A stretch of 25,009 nt of DNA from Chthonomonas sp. UBA2391 (GCA_002343825.1 DDSL01000086.1:27729-52737), one strand, 5' to 3'; counted from the first letter of the stretch, positions 7,936 through 16,424 are shown. Translations and numbers: made by a program. The notes: generated from the letters alone by a model not told the origin.

Positions 7936-9136
7936 GGTTCGTCGGGATGCGCTGAAGGAGCTCCTTGGCGGCAAGGATCTCCTCAATTCCCTCGATGAGA
8001 GCGTTCACCACGGCGGGGTCGAACTGGACTCCCGAGTTGCGGCGGATCTCTTCGATAGATTCGTCCACAGTCCAGGCGGCCTTGTAGCGTCGCTCGGTGG
8101 TGAGGGCGTCAAAGACGTCGGCGACCGCGCAGATCCGGCCCTCGATCGGGATCTCTTCGCCCTTCAGACCGTTCGGATACCCTCGGCCGTCCCAGCGTTC
8201 GTGGTGAGTGAGGGCGATCCGCTGGGCCATCTGGAGCACCGGGTCACGGGTGCCGCTGAGAAGCTTTCCGCCCAAGACGGTGTGGGTCTTGATGACCTCG
8301 AACTCCTCTTCGGTGAGAGTTGAATCTTTCTGAAGAATGGCGTCGGGGACACCGATCTTGCCGATATCATGCAGAGTGCTCGCCCGGCGGATGGCGTCGA
8401 TTTCGTCGGTGGTCCATCCCAGCATTCGAGCTAGGATTGCGGTGTACTCGCTCATCCGGACGACGTGGTCGCCGGTTTCGTCATCGCGGAGTTCAGCCGC
8501 TCTAGCTAGACGGTAGATGACCTCGATTTTGGATTCTTCGAGTTCATACTCCACCCGGGTTTTGTCGGTGACGTCAATGGCATAGATCCGGATCAGATCC
8601 AGGCCCTCGGGCCGGGAGATTGCAATCAGGTAGTTTCGATCGTTGAATTGGCCATCGTGCAACAGTGAGGCTCCGGATCCTTCAGGATTGAGTAGCCTAG
8701 ACCAATCGAGCCCATGGAAGACGGCGTGATGAAAGGTTGCGGTCTCGATACCGAGAAAGGTGGCGCGGGCGGCTGGGTTTTGATAACGGATTCCGCCGTT
8801 CAAGTTGAACTCAATAACGGGATTGGGATTTAAATCAGGGAACCCCTGTTCGTCCTTATGCCAGAGAGAAATATCCAAGGCCAAACAACAACCGAGGTCA
8901 CTGTTGGGGTCCCAAGTAAAGCTCTGAACGAAGGGCGTATTGCCAACGTGGACCAATCGTTGAAGTTCCGATGCCGTGCCAGATTTCAAACTGTGGGCGA
9001 TCACCGATAGCTCGCCATATGGCGCCGCCGAGAGATCGGTGCCAAAGCGGGTCGAAGCCGCCGGATTAGCGTGCACGACTTGTCCGTGGCCATCAAAAAC
9101 AAAGGCTACTTTTGCGAGTTGATCGAGATTGAGCAT
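7913..9136 (-). CDS. PAS-PAS-HD-GYP domain protein, probable cyclic di-GMP phosphodiesterase
   Basis: HD-GYP proteins hydrolyse cyclic di-GMP. The C-terminal domain has THDIGK-type metal residues (LHDIGKIGVPDAIL, HD at about 256-257), HH before ERWDGRGYPNGL (GYP at about 319-321), and DVFDALT with the downstream RRYK. Upstream lie two PAS-like segments (about 5-95 and 103-190; the second has the pattern NPVIEFNLNGGIRYQNPAA), which probably sense a ligand or redox state. No membrane segment or receiver domain is visible, so it is probably cytoplasmic. The open frame begins with TTG at 9157, but the ATG at 9136 has GGTGA just upstream and is preferred. The gene diverges from the caspase pair and its 3' end overlaps the RNase E/G gene by 23 bases. 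Confidence 0.85.
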   Translation of the reverse strand: MLNLDQLAKVAFVFDGHGQVVHANPAASTRFGTDLSAAPYGELSVIAHSLKSGTASELQRLVHVGNTPFVQSFTWDPNSDLGCCLALDISLWHKDEQGFPDLNPNPVIEFNLNGGIRYQNPAARATFLGIETATFHHAVFHGLDWSRLLNPEGSGASLLHDGQFNDRNYLIAISRPEGLDLIRIYAIDVTDKTRVEYELEESKIEVIYRLARAAELRDDETGDHVVRMSEYTAILARMLGWTTDEIDAIRRASTLHDIGKIGVPDAILQKDSTLTEEEFEVIKTHTVLGGKLLSGTRDPVLQMAQRIALTHHERWDGRGYPNGLKGEEIPIEGRICAVADVFDALTTERRYKAAWTVDESIEEIRRNSGVQFDPAVVNALIEGIEEILAAKELLQRIPTNLKPRQVA

Positions 9137-9233
9137 CGTCACCAATCGGGGGTCCAAGGAAGTTATCGGCGAACTTGGGACCTGTTTTTAGTGCTAGATC
9201 TTTTCCCGTAGTTGAATCTGTAGAGAAGGACAA

Positions 9234-9416
9234 ATGACCTTCCGAAAATCACTTTCAGTACCTTTTCGACGGCTCGTCCGTCGTATGGCTGGAGTTCATT
9301 CCATCAATGCAACTGAACAACAATCTCTCAAAAAGCCGAATGGCCGCCCTTCTTGGACTTGCGCTAGTCGCCTCCGCGGTTCATGCCGAAACTTACGCCG
9401 TTTGCGTGGGGATTAA
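9234..9416 (+). CDS. Possible small leader ORF overlapping the caspase gene start
   Basis: A 60-codon frame begins with ATG at 9234, preceded by AGAAGGA (9224-9230), the best ribosome-binding site in this intergenic region. It overlaps the first 110 bases of the caspase gene in another frame (+2 relative to it). The peptide begins MTFRKSLSVPFRRLVRRM and is basic; no family is recognised, and the part inside the caspase gene looks like a frame shadow. A 6-bp hairpin (CGACGG/CCGTCG, 9267-9283) lies within it. It may be a leader peptide or translational coupler, or chance. Low confidence. Confidence 0.25.
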   Translation: MTFRKSLSVPFRRLVRRMAGVHSINATEQQSLKKPNGRPSWTCASRLRGSCRNLRRLRGD

Positions 9417-10248
9417 CGACTATCCCGAAAAGGCCCAGGTCACCGGCGTGCAGGGCGATCCCGACCTCAAAGGTGCTGTCAATGACGCGACGGCGATGCG
9501 CGACATCCTGACCGGCAAGTTTGGCGTGAAGTCGACCAATGTCCAGCTCTTGACCGACCAAGCCGCTAGTAGCAAAGGGTTCTTGGCCGCCCTGACCAAG
9601 GTTCTCGACACCGTCAAGCCGGGAGATCAATTCGTCTTCACGTTCTCGGGACACGGAGGCCAAGTTGAGGACAAGTCCGAGCCGGATGGAAAGGAAGAGG
9701 TCATCGTCCTTGCCGACGATATCGTCGTTCCGGGGGACCTGTTTAACGAACTCGCCAAGATGTTCACCCTGAACGGCGTCAATTGCACGTTTATCTTCGA
9801 CAGCTGCTTTAGCGGCGGCATGTCGCGCGACGTCGATGGAAAGATCTCGACCCGAACGAAGAGCCTCGGCACTCTCAAACCCAAGTCTGCGGCTCGAACG
9901 GCTGACGTCTTCAGCAAGAGCAAGAACAAGGGATGGCTCCTCAAGCCGAAGTCCCAAGAGCCCACCGCAACCTCGGCCTTCCTCTTTGCTGGTAAGGAAG
10001 ATAAGCCGACCCTGGATATCTCGGGGATCCCCGACGTCCCCGCCCACGGACTCTTCACGATGCTCCTCGTCGATTGCCTCAACTACGATAGCAAAATGGC
10101 GATCAAGGACATCTATATCGAGATGAACCTCTTCTTGGACGAGCTGAACAAGAAGATGGCCGCCGAGGGAGTGGACAAGAAGTTCGATCAGTCGCCAACG
10201 TTTGAATCTGTGGCCGACCGAGCGGCTAAGCCGATCCTCCTCGGCTAA
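9307..10248 (+). CDS. Exported caspase-family (C14) peptidase, metacaspase-like
   Basis: This is a single-domain caspase-fold cysteine peptidase of 313 residues. A Sec signal peptide covers about residues 1-27 (hydrophobic MAALLGLALVASAVHA, cleavage before ETYAVCVGIND). The catalytic dyad is H116 in FTFSGHGG and C167 in FIFDSCFSGG; ETYAVCVGINDY is the usual first strand, and the insert between H and C carries an acidic stretch. Family members cut after Arg/Lys (metacaspases) or Asp, but specificity cannot be read here. The ATG at 9307 is chosen because it gives a complete signal peptide; an internal ATG at 9340 would also work, and the ribosome-binding site is weak. The large caspase gene follows after only 6 bases, so the two form an operon. 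Export points to a periplasmic or surface role rather than a cytoplasmic suicide protease. Confidence 0.88.
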   Translation: MQLNNNLSKSRMAALLGLALVASAVHAETYAVCVGINDYPEKAQVTGVQGDPDLKGAVNDATAMRDILTGKFGVKSTNVQLLTDQAASSKGFLAALTKVLDTVKPGDQFVFTFSGHGGQVEDKSEPDGKEEVIVLADDIVVPGDLFNELAKMFTLNGVNCTFIFDSCFSGGMSRDVDGKISTRTKSLGTLKPKSAARTADVFSKSKNKGWLLKPKSQEPTATSAFLFAGKEDKPTLDISGIPDVPAHGLFTMLLVDCLNYDSKMAIKDIYIEMNLFLDELNKKMAAEGVDKKFDQSPTFESVADRAAKPILLG

Positions 10249-10254
10249 ATCCTG

Positions 10255-13200
10255 ATGTCCGCGCGTCGTCGCCAAGGGTGCGAGCCAGCGAACCATCGTG
10301 GTCCCGTTTGGGTCCGGCTTGCCGTGCTGGTTCTGCTCGCCATGACCTCGGCGACGGCGGGTTTTGCTCAAGAGGACGAGTTCGACGACGCCGCGCTTCG
10401 GCTCGTCCCCATCGTCAGCGACGAGCGCCTGGAAGACATCCAAGAGTCGGCTGACGGCACCCGGCTACTCACTCACGATCGGGGTTTTGCCCCGAAGCTC
10501 TGGGACACCGCGACCCTTCGGGTTCTTGCCAACCTCGGTCGCCACGAAGACCCGATCCAGAGCGCCACGTTCTCTCCCGATGGCCGGTGGATCGTTAGCC
10601 GCAGCTATCTCCAGATCTCTCTCTGGGACGCCCAACGGGCCCGATTCTTGGGTCGATCGGCGTTGCCCGAAGGCGACTTCTTCACCGCCCACGCCGTCTC
10701 CCACGATGGAAAGTGGATGGCCGTCGGAACCTACTTGGGCGGGGTCTACTACGGTGCGGTCGGAAAAGACCTGGAACTCAAAAAAGTAGGCGAACATGGG
10801 GCGCGTGTCCGCGATTTGGAGTTCGCCCGCGACAATCAATTCTTTGTGAGCGCCGGCGATGACCGGCGCATCCAGGTCCGTAAGCTCAGCGACCCCAAGG
10901 AGGCCGCGACCTCCGAGCCGTCCGAGTCTCCCATCAACTGGATCGAGATCAACCCCGGCGGAACCCAAGTCCTCGCGACGGGGATCGGTGGGCAGGCGGA
11001 AGTCTATGACGCCGCGACGGCAAAGGTCCAGCACCGATTTGAACACGTAATCGGCGAAAAGGGAACCTATCCCAATACCCTCATGGCCGCACTGTTCGTC
11101 GGCCGAGCCTCCGACAAGATCCTTACTTGCCGGGCCGACGGAACGATAGTGCTGTTCGACCCCAAATCAGGGCTCCCGCTCCGTGAGATAAAGCTCTATA
11201 CGGCTCCGGTGAGGGAGATCCGCAAGACTCGTGACGCCACCAAGATCGCGGCCTATGCCGTCGAAGAGACCCAGGGCCAACCGCTCCGGATCTATGACAT
11301 CGAAGCCCAGGCGGAAGTCACGTTCAAGCGGGTCCCGGACTCATTTCCGACTGCGGGTGAGTTCAGCGGCAAGGGCGATGCCTTTTGGCTCGGATATATG
11401 GACGGCGCCCTCCGCCGGCACGAACTCGGGAGCGAAGTCATCCGCACCGAACGGCTCAACCCGGCCACGACGATTGGACGAATCGACCAGATGACTGCGA
11501 CCGGCGACCTGATGCTTCGGCTCGAAGAGCGAGGAGTCTTCGGAGTCACGAGCCGCTACCTGATGTTCTCACCTCGCAACGTCCAGGAGCAAAAGATCCT
11601 GCCGATGTTGGACCTGCCGATCTTTTCGCCCAGCGGGCTCTACCGGATGGAGATCGATGACTCGACCTCCAGCATCACGCTCTTTAACACCAAAACTGGC
11701 AAGCCAGGGCGTCGGATCGTCGTGACGATGGAGGAGTATCAAACCCTTGTCTGGACTCCTCGCGACCAGTTTGCGCTCGTCACTTCCAAAACGGGACTGG
11801 TTGAGGTCATCGATCTCGAGTCGGCCGCCACGATTGCCCGTCACCAGCGCCCGCCTGGCGAACACCGCCAGGATCATCCGGAGCCAAACGGAACCCGGAT
11901 CCTTTCTTATGACGTGGACCGGCGCAAAACCCGGATCTGGGATGCCATCACCGGCAAGACCATCACCGAGCTTCCTGGTGAACAGGCGCCGACCGACGCC
12001 TACACCTGGCATGCGGACGGGCAAAGCGTGGTGGTCCAGGGAGCGACGGGATTTGTCTCGTACCGAATCTCCGACGGGGCGAAGAACTGGGAGATTCCAG
12101 ATCCTGAGTTCACGCAATCCGGCTTTTTCCACGAAGGCCACAAGCTCTTCATCCGCGCCGAAGCCGAGAAATTCATCCTTCACAAGGCCGATACCGGCGA
12201 GCAAATCCTGAGCGTTGAGACAACGAACCGAGCCTGGAACAACCCCGAGCGCTGGGTCCACCCGAAGGAAAAGCACGTCCTCCAGCTCACGGGCTACGAC
12301 GCCGGACTCTCGTTCAACAAGTTCGGCAATTTTCTGCGGGTCTACGACTTTGAGAACGTCAAGCTCTTGGCGTCGATCCAGACTAGCGGGTACATCACCG
12401 ACGCCCGCTACTCGCTCGACGGCACTCGGATCTTGACCTCCGACAGCGTGGATGGCCTCGTGATCTGGGATTCGGTACCCGTCAACGGGCGCCTCAAGCG
12501 CCTGGGATCAGTGGTCTTCATGCGCGATGGCACCTTCCTGGTCAGCGATGTTGACGGACGATACGACGCGAGCGACCCGAGCAACGTCCTCGGCGCAACC
12601 TACGTGTACGAGTGGACTGGGGGGCTCGAAGCGATCGACGTGAGCCAGTTCAAGCCGATTAGCTATGAACCTGGGCTGTTTGCCAAGTTGATGGGGATCG
12701 ACCCATCTCCTAGCCGTGCCCTACCCTCGCTGGACCAACTCAAGCTCTATCCCGAGGTCCAGATGGTGCGCAATGCTCGCCGACCGAGCATCTTAGAGGT
12801 GACGATCCGGCCGCGTGATGGCGGGGGAATTGGCCGAGCCGCCCTCAAGCTGAATGGGAAGGAGATCTTCAGCGAAACGGGTAAGGACTTCTTCCTCATC
12901 AACACCGAGGACTACCAGTCGTTCTTGCTCCCAGCCTCTCGGCTGCCCGAGGGACAAGGCAACCTCTGGGAACTCACCGTGAGCAACGCGGCCGGGACCC
13001 TCGTTAGCCGCCCCGTCGCCATCGACACCGGAGTCCCCGAGACCCTCAAGGCTCCGGACGTCAACCTCTTTGCCCTTGTGGTAGGCGTCGGAGATTACGT
13101 CGGAGACCGAAGGGACCTCAAGGCACCCCCGACCGATGCCGCGGCGATGGCTCGGGCTCTCAAGACGGTCGGAGAACGCCTTCTGCCCGGCCGGGTCCAG

Positions 13201-14241
13201 GTAGACCAGCTCAGCACCGCCGAAGGAGCCGCCCATCCGACCCGCGCCAACATCATGGCCTGGTTTGATTCTGTGCAAAAGAAGGCCACGAGCAGCGACA
13301 TCATCCTGCTCTATTTGGCCGGCCATGGCACGAGCCGGATCGGCGAACAGGCCGGATACTTCTTCCTGACGAGCGATGCCGATCCTGGTGAGGTCACCCC
13401 GGCCATGATCGGGGTTTCGGCGCTGAGCGCCGATGACCTTAAGGCCCGGCTCACCGCTCTGCCGGCCAGCAAGCAGGTGGTCATCCTTGATACCTGCCAC
13501 AGTGGGGCCGCGGCTGAGTCGCTTCTCCAGAGCGACCGGAGCGTCGGCGCCGACTACGCTCGCGCCTATGAGGGAATCAAGGACGCCACCGGGGTCTGGT
13601 TGCTCGCGGGGAGTGCGGCGGATCAGCTCAGCTACGAAAGTAGCAACGTCGATCACGGACTTTTGACTTACTCTCTCCTCGAAGCGATCGACAACGTCTC
13701 GCGCAACGGGCTCCGAGAGGGCTCGGGCAGTGACCTCTTTGTCGATGTCGAGCGCTGGCTGAGCTATGCCGCCGGGCGGGTGGAGTCGCTCAAGAACGAG
13801 GTCGGGATCGCCGGCGTCCAGCGCCCCGAGTTTCGCCGTTCGCGGTCGGTTCAGAGCTTCGATGTCGGGGTTGTCAATGCGGAAGCCCGGGGGGCGCTCG
13901 GTCTTCGTCCACCTAAGCCGATCGTGATCTTCGGCTCCTTTGACCAAGACGAAGAAGATCCGGCCGGACTCGAGCCGGTGCTCCAGAAGAACCTTAGCGA
14001 AAGCCCAGTGTTTAAGCTATGGACCGATATCAGCAAGCATCCACGGGTCTTCCGGGTCAGCGGAACCTACCGGATCGAGAAGGATCAGCTCACTGTCCGC
14101 GTGGCGCTGCAGAGGTTCGATTCGGAGCTCAACCGCAAGACGCTCGAGTCGTTTGAAGTGACCCGCCCGAAGAGCGAACTCCAGGCCCTCGCCACCCAGG
14201 TACGGACCGAGATTGAGACCCGGCTTGTCAAGCTGCAATAG
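10255..14241 (+). CDS. Exported WD40-repeat caspase-family protein with TolB-like C-terminal domain
   Basis: This is a 1328-residue modular protein. Order: a positively charged N-region and signal peptide (about 1-38, cleavage near GFA/QEDE); degenerate WD40 blades to about residue 745 (for example SPDGRWIVSRSYLQISLWDA and DGTRILTSDSVDGLVIWD); a linker with DVDGRYDASDPSNVLG; an Ig-like segment (GGGIGRAALKLNGKE); a caspase domain (about 936-1190) starting FALVVGVGDYVG with H1024 (LAGHGT) and C1081 (LDTCHSG); and a C-terminal domain (about 1220-1328) whose VSGTYRIEKDQLTVRVALQR resembles TolB-like/FlgO-type alpha/beta domains. WD40-caspase fusions with this linker are known in environmental bacteria; the C-terminal assignment is inference. 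The propeller probably binds a ligand or partner that controls the protease. It is the second gene of the caspase operon and ends 12 bases from the convergent padR gene, with no terminator seen. Confidence 0.87.
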   Translation: MSARRRQGCEPANHRGPVWVRLAVLVLLAMTSATAGFAQEDEFDDAALRLVPIVSDERLEDIQESADGTRLLTHDRGFAPKLWDTATLRVLANLGRHEDPIQSATFSPDGRWIVSRSYLQISLWDAQRARFLGRSALPEGDFFTAHAVSHDGKWMAVGTYLGGVYYGAVGKDLELKKVGEHGARVRDLEFARDNQFFVSAGDDRRIQVRKLSDPKEAATSEPSESPINWIEINPGGTQVLATGIGGQAEVYDAATAKVQHRFEHVIGEKGTYPNTLMAALFVGRASDKILTCRADGTIVLFDPKSGLPLREIKLYTAPVREIRKTRDATKIAAYAVEETQGQPLRIYDIEAQAEVTFKRVPDSFPTAGEFSGKGDAFWLGYMDGALRRHELGSEVIRTERLNPATTIGRIDQMTATGDLMLRLEERGVFGVTSRYLMFSPRNVQEQKILPMLDLPIFSPSGLYRMEIDDSTSSITLFNTKTGKPGRRIVVTMEEYQTLVWTPRDQFALVTSKTGLVEVIDLESAATIARHQRPPGEHRQDHPEPNGTRILSYDVDRRKTRIWDAITGKTITELPGEQAPTDAYTWHADGQSVVVQGATGFVSYRISDGAKNWEIPDPEFTQSGFFHEGHKLFIRAEAEKFILHKADTGEQILSVETTNRAWNNPERWVHPKEKHVLQLTGYDAGLSFNKFGNFLRVYDFENVKLLASIQTSGYITDARYSLDGTRILTSDSVDGLVIWDSVPVNGRLKRLGSVVFMRDGTFLVSDVDGRYDASDPSNVLGATYVYEWTGGLEAIDVSQFKPISYEPGLFAKLMGIDPSPSRALPSLDQLKLYPEVQMVRNARRPSILEVTIRPRDGGGIGRAALKLNGKEIFSETGKDFFLINTEDYQSFLLPASRLPEGQGNLWELTVSNAAGTLVSRPVAIDTGVPETLKAPDVNLFALVVGVGDYVGDRRDLKAPPTDAAAMARALKTVGERLLPGRVQVDQLSTAEGAAHPTRANIMAWFDSVQKKATSSDIILLYLAGHGTSRIGEQAGYFFLTSDADPGEVTPAMIGVSALSADDLKARLTALPASKQVVILDTCHSGAAAESLLQSDRSVGADYARAYEGIKDATGVWLLAGSAADQLSYESSNVDHGLLTYSLLEAIDNVSRNGLREGSGSDLFVDVERWLSYAAGRVESLKNEVGIAGVQRPEFRRSRSVQSFDVGVVNAEARGALGLRPPKPIVIFGSFDQDEEDPAGLEPVLQKNLSESPVFKLWTDISKHPRVFRVSGTYRIEKDQLTVRVALQRFDSELNRKTLESFEVTRPKSELQALATQVRTEIETRLVKLQ

Positions 14242-14253
14242 TCCCAGGCGTGC

Positions 14254-14844
14254 TTACCACTCCTCGGCGCGGATTCGGGCGAGGATTCTGGTGGCCCAGT
14301 CCCCAGCCTGAGGATGCTCGATCCACTCTCGGACCATGTTGAGCCACCGGATCCGCGACCGGGTTTCCACCAGAATCGACGCGGCGGCAAGGACGCCAAA
14401 GTAGGCCCCCTCCGCTTCCTGTTCTTCCAGCAACGACTCCAGTCGAGTCGAAAACTGCTCCAGGCCCTTGATCGCGTGTTCGATGAAGGGGATTCTCAGT
14501 TCGTCCGGAAGAGCATCGAAGAAGAACACCCTCAGCCGAACGAGATCCACCGAGTAGGAGACATCCGAGAGCGAGATCGGGGGGCCGATCCAGGCCCTTA
14601 AGGTCTCGAGTCCCGACTCCGAAATCTGGACTTGACCCTCTTCATCTTCTGTAAGTAGCCCCTGCTGGACGAGCCGATGCGCCACCGAGTACGCCGTCCC
14701 TGCTCGCGACTTATGATAGGTGCTGGCCGAGGTCGAGAGGTCCTTCATGATCACGTAGATCGTGCAGGGACCCTTGAGATAGGCAAGGCCAAGCACGGTC
14801 TGTTCGATCGTGCTCAGGGGGCGGGAAGATTTTCGCTTGGGCAT
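14254..14844 (-). CDS. PadR-family transcriptional regulator
   Basis: PadR proteins are small dimeric winged-helix repressors. This 196-residue protein has the family pattern: an N-terminal winged helix (about 10-70) beginning LSTIEQTVLGLAYLKGPCT, with GTAYSVAHRLVQQGLL as the recognition and wing part, then a C-terminal helical dimerisation domain with LRVFFFDALPDELR. The ATG at 14844 has no clear ribosome-binding site. The gene diverges from the exported PDZ-hydrolase, and a 17-base perfect palindrome lies in the 66-base gap between them, so it probably represses that gene and itself. The inducing ligand is unknown. Confidence 0.8.
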   Translation of the reverse strand: MPKRKSSRPLSTIEQTVLGLAYLKGPCTIYVIMKDLSTSASTYHKSRAGTAYSVAHRLVQQGLLTEDEEGQVQISESGLETLRAWIGPPISLSDVSYSVDLVRLRVFFFDALPDELRIPFIEHAIKGLEQFSTRLESLLEEQEAEGAYFGVLAAASILVETRSRIRWLNMVREWIEHPQAGDWATRILARIRAEEW

Positions 14845-14884
14845 AAAGCTGAAGATTCAGGAACAGAATAGCCGAGCATTCGGA

Positions 14885-14901
14885 TATTACAATTTGTAAT
14901 A
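14885..14901. promoter_or_regulatory. Probable PadR operator (perfect palindrome)
   Basis: TATTACAA-T-TTGTAATA is a perfect 8+1+8 palindrome in the gap between padR (-) and the hydrolase gene (+). It contains TACAAT (14888-14893), a -10-like hexamer for the plus-strand gene, and on the other strand TAATAT lies just beyond it. A repressor bound here would block both promoters. The position 10-26 bases before the hydrolase ATG is typical for a local repressor. The assignment to the adjacent PadR is inference. Confidence 0.65.
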
Positions 14902-14910
14902 ATAGCCGCT

Positions 14911-16263
14911 ATGAAACGATTTTTCACACTCGTCCTCATTCTTCAGTCTAGCCAGGTGCTCTTCGCGTCGGATCCTCTACCCCGACGCGGAGCACTTGGC
15001 CTCTCTTTCTCGCCCGCTCCGGCCGAGGCGGCCGAGAAGCATGGACTTAAGTCCGGCGAGGGGCTGGTCGCAGGGGCTGCGGTTCCGGGACTCACGGCCG
15101 AAAAGCTTGGCATCAAGTCCGGGGACCTCATCCTCTCGATCAACGGTCAATCGGTCAGCGCGCAGAAGATCGGGGCCTTTGTCCGCGAGCTGCCCTCCGG
15201 GAAAGAGGTCAAGTTCCAAGTGATCCGCGACGGGAAACCGCTTGAGATCAAGGGGATCTTGATGGAAAAGCCGCGCGATCCGGGCAACCAGAACTTCAAG
15301 GTGACCTACAGCCACGTCGTCAGCAATGGCGAGCGATTCCGCACAATTATCACCGAGCCGACCAAGCCCGGAAAGCACCCGGCCATGTTCTTCATCCAGG
15401 GCTTGGCTCCAGCTTCCTACGACTATGTTTTGGAAGGACCGGCCAGTCTGCAGAGGCTCAACGCCCCGCTACTCTTTGATTTTGCCAACAGCAACTTCGT
15501 CACGATCCGGGTCGAAAAGCCAGGCGTCGGGGATAGTGAAGGGAAGCCCTATCCCGAGTGGGACTACCTCAGCGAGCAAGACATCTATCGGCAAACCCTC
15601 AAGCAGCTCCAAGGTCTCGGCACGGTCGATCGGGACAATATCTTGATCTTTGGCCACAGCATGGGTGGAGCCTTTGGACCGATGGTTTCGGCCGAGAATC
15701 CAGTCAAGGCCATTGCCGTCTTCGGAACCGCTGCTCGCACCTGGTTCGAATACATTATCGACATCCTACGCTATCAGGCCACGCTCGGCGGGGCCAGCTT
15801 CGAATCTGTCGACGACCAAGTGCGAGTCGGTGGGCGGATCATGAGCGAGATCATCCTGAAGGGACGCTCGGTGGAAGACGTGAAGAAGAGCTACCCCGAC
15901 CAATCGGCGATGGTCGATTCCTTCTTCCCGGGTGGTCTGTTCAATGGCAAGAGTGCCAAGTTCTGGTCTCAATTGGCGGATATCAACTTCGCCAAGCAGT
16001 GGGCCGACTGCAAGGCCCACGTGCTCGCCGTTCACGGGGTCAGTGACTTCGTCAGCTACTCGGTTGACCACAAGTTGATTGCCGATATCGTCAATCGTGC
16101 GAACCCCGGTAAGGGCACCCACTGGGAGGCTCCGAACTCGGATCACCTCTTCAACGCCTGGCCGACCGAGGCCGAGAGCCTGAAGAATTGGCCCAACGGA
16201 ACCTTCAACATGGACTTCTCCAACCGGATGAAGGAGTGGTTCCTGGGGCTCAAGTCCAAGTAG
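14911..16263 (+). CDS. Exported PDZ-domain alpha/beta hydrolase
   Basis: This 450-residue protein has a signal peptide (about 1-20: MKRFFTLVLILQSSQVLFAS), a PDZ domain at about 27-115 (GALGLSF, LGIKSGDLILSINGQSV, VIRDGKPLEI) and an alpha/beta-hydrolase domain. The likely triad is S250 in GHSMGG, D379 in HGVSDFV and H412 in SDHLF. The fold fits periplasmic serine esterases or peptidases; the PDZ may recognise a peptide C-terminus or position the enzyme. The substrate is unknown. No ribosome-binding site precedes the ATG, and the -10-like TACAAT lies only 17 bases upstream, so the message may have a very short leader. It is probably controlled by the divergent PadR through the palindrome upstream. 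A 191-base gap follows before pstS. Confidence 0.85.
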   Translation: MKRFFTLVLILQSSQVLFASDPLPRRGALGLSFSPAPAEAAEKHGLKSGEGLVAGAAVPGLTAEKLGIKSGDLILSINGQSVSAQKIGAFVRELPSGKEVKFQVIRDGKPLEIKGILMEKPRDPGNQNFKVTYSHVVSNGERFRTIITEPTKPGKHPAMFFIQGLAPASYDYVLEGPASLQRLNAPLLFDFANSNFVTIRVEKPGVGDSEGKPYPEWDYLSEQDIYRQTLKQLQGLGTVDRDNILIFGHSMGGAFGPMVSAENPVKAIAVFGTAARTWFEYIIDILRYQATLGGASFESVDDQVRVGGRIMSEIILKGRSVEDVKKSYPDQSAMVDSFFPGGLFNGKSAKFWSQLADINFAKQWADCKAHVLAVHGVSDFVSYSVDHKLIADIVNRANPGKGTHWEAPNSDHLFNAWPTEAESLKNWPNGTFNMDFSNRMKEWFLGLKSK

Positions 16264-16379
16264 GGTAGACCAAGATCACAGTTCTGAGGGTGGCCCCGCG
16301 GGCGGTTCGGTTGCTCGCTTCCGTTCGTAGGGCCATCCTCTCGTTTTTGGGGTTGCAAGACCCGTTCCGGGGGGTTTCT

Positions 16380-16424
16380 CTTAACCTTCGCTTAACAGAG
16401 TCTCCGGGGTGCTCCCGGTATACT
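16380..16424 (+). promoter_or_regulatory. Pho box and promoter of the pst operon
   Basis: Two direct copies of CTTAAC at 16380-16385 and 16391-16396 repeat with exactly 11-base spacing, the arrangement bound by PhoB-type response regulators. An extended -10 (GGTATACT; hexamer TATACT at 16419-16424) follows at a distance that puts the repeats just upstream of a poor -35, as expected for an activator-dependent promoter. GGTGAT before the pstS ATG is the ribosome-binding site. Phosphate-starvation control is inferred from the repeats plus the gene they serve. Confidence 0.72.

Noticed and set aside
12793..13947. 384-codon open frame on the minus strand
   Set aside because: It lies opposite the caspase domain of the large gene; composition and lack of motifs mark it as a shadow.
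16285..16350. Possible terminator after the PDZ-hydrolase gene
   Set aside because: The best arms (GGTGGCCC and GGGCCATC) need G-U pairs, enclose a long loop, and the T-run lies several bases beyond the stem.
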